From Bacteroidota bacterium (GTDB lineage: Bacteria; Bacteroidota; Bacteroidia; Chitinophagales; Chitinophagaceae), in assembly GCA_023391015.1 (NCBI GenBank), contig JAEWBT010000066.1, positions 1-12,594 on the forward strand: 12,594 nucleotides of DNA, read 5' to 3'. A program made the translations under genes and the position numbers. The first letter of the stretch is position 1, and the number at the start of each line of letters is the position of its first letter. Under the pieces are notes generated by a model. That model was not told the origin of the DNA, did not search any database, and saw nothing but the letters and a program-made list of their open reading frames with translations. Below are positions 11,528 through 12,594 of this stretch, in pieces.

Positions 11528-12594
11528 ATGAACACAACACATACCACTCAAAACGTAGAAATCAGTCTGCTCACCATTGCCGATTATGAAGAGTTGAAAG
11601 AAGCGATGATTTCTTCTTACCCCAACATGGCCGGCATGTATTGGCGCGAGCATCAGATCCAGGCCCTGATTGATAAATTTCCGGAAGGCCAGGTGGTGGT
11701 GAAAATGAACGGACAGATTGCCGGTTGCGCGCTCAGCATCATCATCAACCTCGAAGACTTTGGCGAGGCCCACACCTACCGCGATATTACCGGAAACTAC
11801 ACCTTTGAAACCCACAACCCGGCGGGCGACACCCTCTACGGCATCGACGTTTTTATCAAACCCGAATACCGCGGTCTGCGACTGGCGCGGCGGCTTTATG
11901 ATTACCGGAAAGAACTCTGTGAGCGCATGAATCTGGAAGGCATTGTATTTGGCGGGCGCATTCCCAATTATCACGAATACGCCGACACGCTTTCGCCCAA
12001 AGATTATATCCAGAAAGTGCGGCAGCGCGAAATCCACGATCCGGTCCTGAGCTTTCAGCTGAGCAATGATTTCCATCCGCTCAAAGTGCTCAAAAACTAC
12101 CTGGAGGGCGATAAAGTGAGCCGCGAATACGCCGTGCTCCTGAAGTGGGAAAACATTTACTACGAGAAAGACCGCGCGCAGCTGCGCAAAACCAAAAACA
12201 TCATTCGCCTGGGGCTGGTGCAATGGCAGATGCGCACCTACCGCGACGTGGCTGACCTGATGCATCAGGCGGAGTTTTTCGTGGATGCCCTCAGCGGCTA
12301 CCAGAGCGATTTCGCCCTGTTTCCGGAATTGTTCAACGCGCCGCTGATGGCGCCTTACAACAACCGCTCGATGGCAGACGCCATCCGGGAGCTTGCTGGT
12401 TTCACAGAAGAACTAACCAACGAATTTTCGCGCCTGGCGGTGGCTTATAACATCAACATCATTACCGGCAGCATGCCGGAACTGGTGGACGGGCGGCTGT
12501 ATAATGTGGGCTATCTCTGTCGCCGCGACGGTTCGCGGGAGCGCTACGAAAAAATCCACATCACGCCCAACGAAGCGGCGGCCTGGGGCATGAC
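11528..12594 (+). CDS. GNAT acetyltransferase-carbon/nitrogen hydrolase fusion (3' end outside window)
   Basis: A fusion of an N-terminal GNAT domain and a C-terminal nitrilase-superfamily amidohydrolase, a known two-domain architecture of about 510 residues; 355 codons are visible from ATG 11528. In the GNAT part (about 10-205), IDVFIKPEYRGLRLARRLYDYR (split at 106-127) contains the acetyl-CoA pyrophosphate loop, with R replacing the second glycine of the usual RGxGxA. The linker and second domain start at NIIRLGLVQWQM (about 224). FPELF (265-269) supplies the catalytic glutamate and EKIHITPNE (341-349) the catalytic lysine; the cysteine lies beyond the window. The natural substrate of such fusions is not known to me. 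TTCCGGAA occurs at 11679 and 12321, both encoding F-P-E. It probably has its own promoter; TAGTTTTT near 11500 is a weak -7 candidate. Confidence 0.93.
   Translation, partial: MNTTHTTQNVEISLLTIADYEELKEAMISSYPNMAGMYWREHQIQALIDKFPEGQVVVKMNGQIAGCALSIIINLEDFGEAHTYRDITGNYTFETHNPAGDTLYGIDVFIKPEYRGLRLARRLYDYRKELCERMNLEGIVFGGRIPNYHEYADTLSPKDYIQKVRQREIHDPVLSFQLSNDFHPLKVLKNYLEGDKVSREYAVLLKWENIYYEKDRAQLRKTKNIIRLGLVQWQMRTYRDVADLMHQAEFFVDALSGYQSDFALFPELFNAPLMAPYNNRSMADAIRELAGFTEELTNEFSRLAVAYNINIITGSMPELVDGRLYNVGYLCRRDGSRERYEKIHITPNEAAAWGM

Larger units (their letters stand above)
366..12328. repeat. Highly iterated palindromic octamer TTCCGGAA (22 copies)
   Basis: Copies start at 366, 744, 1209, 1223, 1727, 2054, 2636, 2814, 3102, 3672, 5064, 5094, 7234, 8095, 8497, 9050, 9209, 9732, 9763, 11440, 11679 and 12321. 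Twelve lie in genes and ten between genes. Ten are extended to TTTCCGGAAA. In genes the word is read in all frames (F-R-N/K, x-P-E, F-S-G), so protein sequence does not explain it. Chance expectation for an 8-mer over this length is about 0.2. The largest gaps without a copy are 5102-7233 and 9771-11439. Confidence 0.9.

Noticed and set aside
11384..12265. 293-residue minus-strand reading frame
   Set aside because: Antisense shadow of the GNAT-nitrilase gene, whose plus-strand translation shows clear catalytic motifs.

Overview
The window looks like chromosomal DNA of a member of the Bacteroidota with mid-range GC. The evidence is a type III (GlnN) glutamine synthetase, several lipoproteins whose mature N-termini fit this phylum (one begins C-K-K-D-D-N, like its surface-export signal), sequences close to the phylum's TAnnTTTG -7 promoter box upstream of several genes, and no obvious Shine-Dalgarno sequences. 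I cannot name the genus. A class such as Saprospiria or Chitinophagia is only a guess.

Layout: everything from 1 to 7729 is on the minus strand and everything from 7882 to the end is on the plus strand, with a divergent promoter region at 7730-7881. The minus half is mainly housekeeping: asd (aspartate-semialdehyde dehydrogenase, cut by the window edge), murB, a small EF-hand repeat lipoprotein, glnN, dtd (D-aminoacyl-tRNA deacylase), a flavin reductase-like flavoprotein and a second small lipoprotein. Strong terminators follow both lipoproteins and glnN, so most of these genes appear to be single transcription units.

The plus half carries three co-directional genes: a lipoprotein with a probable von Willebrand A-like domain (7882-9162), a small three-helix membrane protein (9282-9719) and a tubulin/FtsZ-superfamily GTPase-like protein (9794-11257). 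I read them as one uncharacterised envelope-linked cassette. A GNAT-nitrilase fusion gene (11528 to the end, partial) follows after an intergenic region rich in inverted repeats.

Three non-genic signals stand out. The palindrome TTCCGGAA occurs 22 times in 12.6 kb, in genes and between them, far above chance and reminiscent of the cyanobacterial HIP1 octamer. A 12-unit, strictly 21-bp-periodic array at 5843-6084, between the flavin reductase and dtd, has an AGC-N5-GCT core whose A5/T5 centre flips strand from unit to unit. A perfect 34-bp palindrome overlaps the predicted -7 box of glnN.
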